From Marchantia polymorpha subsp. ruderalis (Eukaryota; Streptophyta; Marchantiopsida; Marchantiales; Marchantiaceae): a stretch of 64,000 bases of DNA. The translations under genes were made by a program, and so were the position numbers. Below, piece by piece: positions 61,370 to 64,000 of this stretch. The DNA lies in NCBI GenBank assembly GCA_037833965.1, contig AP031355.1, positions 10,503,501-10,567,500 of the forward strand, in the 5' to 3' direction. The notes under the pieces were generated by a model. It made no database searches. It was not told where the DNA came from and saw only the letters and a list, made by a program, of their open reading frames with translations. Numbering within the stretch: the first letter of the stretch is position 1; every line of letters begins with the position of its first letter.

Positions 61370-61640
61370 TATATATTAGGTATATCTTGTGATAGCTTCA
61401 GTTTAGTTCTAGTTAACTCTTGTGTAAAGAGAGAGTTAATATTAAGTTTCTTTCTAGTTTTTTCCAAGAAGAAATTATATAGTTTACGAGATCTCTGATC
61501 CTTCTATTCAAGTAGTTTTACTGGTTACCTCTTTATGTTATTACTCTATCTTGTTATGGCTACGGTTTAGTTCTAGTTCACTCTCGTGTAAAGAGGGGCT
61601 TTGTGTTAGGTTTCTATCTAGAACTTCCCGCTGAGTAATA
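61370..61640. repeat. Tandem pair of about 155 bp in the copia 3' region
   Basis: The word 'gtttagttctagtt.actct' followed by 'gtgtaaagag' and 'ttaggtttct.tctag' occurs near 61402 and again near 61567. The copies are about 75-80% alike. It lies between the RNase H remnant and the right terminal block. Confidence 0.6.
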
Positions 61641-61915
61641 ATATAGGCTACAAAGGTTAATGTTTACTTAACACAAGTTAAGGGAAAGATTGTTTAGGTT
61701 AACTCCGATTAAGGAGTAACCTCAGGTCATATCTATTTATAGCTAGGTGTGTCGCTGGCTTTGAGAATGCATTGTGTGTTCATTGTGTATTCAGTTGTTA
61801 GTAAATTTTTCCGCGTATTTCAGTCATGGACGTAGACCTTGAGGACGAACCACGTTATATGAGTGTCTCGTGTAATTTGTACTTGGTTTGAATGACCTTT
61901 GGTTTTACGTTAAGA

Positions 61916-62740
61916 GAGCATACGCATTGATTGTATGATTAATATAAAAAACTCATTATAATACAATCTCATCTCCATCTTGAGTACTCTATACTTAAGT
62001 TTTAACTAACTAAAGATGATTACATTTTGACTTATTTTTTATTTTACTCTCTCAAAGTAAATAATCATCATGAATATCAATTTTATATATATCAAATTCA
62101 ATTATCACAACCTTCATTTTTGTCATCTTGTTCAATCAAATGCTGGAGTTAGTTTCTTATGTGCTATATTCAAACGGGATATTTTTCATCATTCATCAAC
62201 TAAATATAAGTACTATAAAAAAACATCTAAAATATTCATTGCACGCAATAACTCAATTAGCACGGTTGGAATCATAATTTCATGACAATTTTTAAAAATA
62301 ATAATTTTGCAAAAGATAGTTTGAGCTAGAAAAAAAATCCATTACAATTGAACAAGGCTATGATTATCTAACAAACTTGCTCTAATGCAAAATTTTAGTT
62401 GATGATATACTAATATTTTGCAAATGCAAAATTTATTTAGGAACACACACAACAATTTAAATTTAACTCACAAAAAACTATATTTCAATTTTGTGCAAGC
62501 TATTTTTAATGAAACACAAATGATTTACACCAAATTTCTCAATTTGTTCTATATGACTAGACTTCATATATATGTATATACTTTGACAAAAATAATCTTC
62601 TATTTGTAACAAGTGTAACACCAACATTAATAAGATTTAAGTTAACTAATGATAAATTTTACAAAAATCATGAGATATGTTTCTTAATTATTATTTATTG
62701 ATTCAAATTTCTATGTTGCAACTTATCTTTTTTCACAGCA
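61916..62740. other. AT-rich spacer
   Basis: AT-rich, with short anonymous ORFs; no supported feature. Confidence 0.5.
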
Positions 62741-62743
62741 AGT

Positions 62744-63050
62744 CTGTCGTGCGATTCGGTATCGCTATACATCATACATCGCTGACATGCTCTACTCATA
62801 ACCCACACATACATACATAAGGAACGAGAGTGTCCACACACAAAGGTATCACAACTAAAAACATAATAACATAATCGTCGAACACAAGGTACAAGAGCCG
62901 AGCCAAACTCACTGCACTTAGGTAGAATAAGTGTCGTGCGAATACATATCGCCATACATTCTACATCGCTGACATGCTACTCACATACACATACGCACAC
63001 ACATACACACATATAAGGCGCGAGAGAGTACACACTCAAATGTCACAACT
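62744..63050 (-). repeat. Terminal-type repeat of the adjacent Ty3/gypsy element, two direct copies
   Basis: Two direct copies, 62744-62860 and 62932-63050, about 188 bp apart, share 'gtcgtgcga', 'tacatcgctgacatgct' and 'cacaact' endings. They match the foldback pair at 35455-35893. Position just past the minus-strand integrase suggests LTR or 3' untranslated sequence of that element. Confidence 0.55.
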
Positions 63051-63218
63051 CGCCCCTCTAGCTGGCGGTCAGGTCCCTCTGACTCCCAGGTAGCCCTATC
63101 TACAACTACATGCTATACACCTTCGTGGGTGCGCGAACCAGTAGGCCGGGTGCTATGTCGCCCCATCGTTAGTCGCCTATCTGCAATTCATAACATGTGA
63201 AGATCAAGTCATCTACCC

Positions 63219-64000
63219 CTATGAAGTACATCGAGGACAAACCCATCGTCCAGTCGGAATAACATAGATAGGCGGAGTCAGGCACAACATGTGCCATCCC
63301 CTAGAACACCTATCACACACCAACATACGGGCCGCTTGACCAGCTGACCCACACAGCATGCACCTCAAGCCATCACGTACTACCGCTAAGCTTGGGTCCA
63401 TAGTGCCATCTACGTTTGGGAGGTGGCATGGCGCACAATTGCGCACATGATCCTTCCAAACAACGCCGTCACGACCCTCCAACAGGAGAACTCCAGAAGG
63501 TAACACCTCCCGCACCCGCAAGATTGTGCGTCCCGCCGTCACATCCAATGTCGTCGGTGAAGTCTGCTGTAGATAGACGTAGTCTCCCACATGGAATCTA
63601 CGAATTGATGGTCGATAACCTCCTCCCCGAATGGTTGCATACCGCAATGTATCTCTATGTTAAGCAATCGCAAGATTCTCAAACGCTGCAGGCATAACTC
63701 TCCGAAAGAGCTCTGCACGTTGAGAACATACTCTCACCCACATATTCGGGTCATCAAGGTTCACCACCTCGCTAGACTCACGACGAATCGATGTTGGCAA
63801 GTCTGGATCTCGGCCGTACAATAGAAAATATGGTGAGAAGGAAGCCAAGGATGCTTGCCGACTGAACCGATATCCCATGGCCAACCACGGTAACTGGATA
63901 TCCCAGTCCCCAAGATGACCTTTGTGCAGGCCATACTTGCGCAACGCCCTCTTCACCGTCTGTACAACACGTTCAGCTAAACCATCCGCCTCTGGATGAT
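63219..64000 (-). mobile_element. Ty3/gypsy element, integrase end with a C-terminal PHD finger (runs off window)
   Basis: At the window edge the minus strand encodes the end of an integrase core (an 'ADGLAERVVQTVKRAL'-like helix carrying the last catalytic Glu) followed by typical post-core sequence ('SFSPYFLLYGRDPDLPTS'). A GPY/F-like small domain follows ('FHVGDYVYLQQ ... ILRVREVLPSGVLLLEGRDG'). The last 45 residues (63219-63350) form a C4HC3 PHD zinc finger: CMLC, CDRC, WHMLC, CPRC. The visible part is fairly well preserved, with about one break. The rest of pol and gag lie outside the window. Confidence 0.8.

Larger units (their letters stand above)
59934..61915 (+). mobile_element. Decayed Ty1/copia LTR retrotransposon
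   Basis: Two related terminal blocks, 59934-60176 and 61691-61915, share 'ggttaaggagtaacct', 'tatttatagctaggt', 'accacgttatatgagtgt' and 'ttggttttac'. They flank a fragment of copia pol: the end of reverse transcriptase near 60680-60740 ('YLMVCIRPDI'), then RNase H at 60974-61207 ('VAQSTTEAEYVAASEA', 'LHCDSQSALHLA'). A purine-rich tract precedes the right block. Gag, protease and integrase are absent. Old, internally deleted and broken more than once. Confidence 0.8.

Noticed and set aside
62820-63020. CRISPR-like spaced repeats in the cacaca-rich region
   Set aside because: Only two long, diverged copies next to an integrase in a plant genome; simple-sequence and LTR-type repeats explain it.

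Overview
The window looks like nuclear DNA of a land plant, most likely a bryophyte-grade plant. A liverwort such as Marchantia is my guess, from the style of the retroelement-like coding at 34.0-34.7 kb; this is inference, not proof. The evidence for a plant is a P-type pentatricopeptide-repeat (PPR) protein with a long N-terminal leader, a plant-type ascorbate oxidase with GT-AG introns, an NRT2 nitrate transporter, nuclear-type tRNA-Phe and tRNA-Ser genes, Ty3/gypsy and Ty1/copia fossils and a pogo/Tigger DNA transposon. Genes are sparse: four confident protein genes and three intact tRNA genes in 64 kb. They sit in islands of moderate GC separated by kilobases of very AT-rich DNA.

Layout. 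0-4.7 kb: a short degenerate repeat, tRNA-Phe(GAA), then a minus-strand row of four tRNA-Ser copies (two intact GCT genes, two decayed), then a GC-rich promoter-like island. 4.7-6.5 kb: AT-rich. 6.55-10.3 kb: an unidentified 1.85-kb sequence duplicated head to tail. 10.36-10.9 kb (minus): a CGR1/CCDC86-type rRNA-processing protein. 11-15.8 kb: AT-rich, then unassigned sequence. 15.9-18.3 kb (minus): a PPR gene with a probable 5'-UTR intron. 19.9-21.3 kb: a minisatellite and a cluster of strong inverted repeats. 26.3-28.6 kb (minus): an ascorbate oxidase gene in five exons (569 residues predicted). 29.8 kb: a small foldback MITE. 32-35.9 kb: short tandem repeats, a GC-rich retroelement-like segment and a foldback copy of a dispersed repeat. 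38.7-40.7 kb: a heavily decayed Ty3/gypsy fossil. 41.3-49.75 kb: the NRT2 locus, with both its 3' and 5' flanks duplicated locally. 50.9-52.1 kb: unidentified coding-like pieces. 52.5-55.9 kb: a pogo/Tigger transposon with TIRs and a TA target site, inserted into one unit of a 142-bp duplication so that the neighbouring unit preserves the empty site. 59.9-61.9 kb: a decayed copia element carrying a GC-rich, poly-C-headed insert. 62.7-64.0 kb: the 3' end of a Ty3/gypsy element whose integrase C-terminus carries a PHD finger.

How the genes relate. Nothing suggests an operon or gene cluster; the genes are independent single-copy housekeeping or nutrient genes. The most interesting material is structural: local duplication around NRT2, the decaying tRNA-Ser array, the clean transposon/empty-site pair, the nested hairpin at 20.7 kb, and the PHD-tailed integrase together with a dispersed repeat seen at both 35.5 and 63 kb. 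I did not find a clearly new multi-gene system. All calls are by eye from the sequence; no database search was run.
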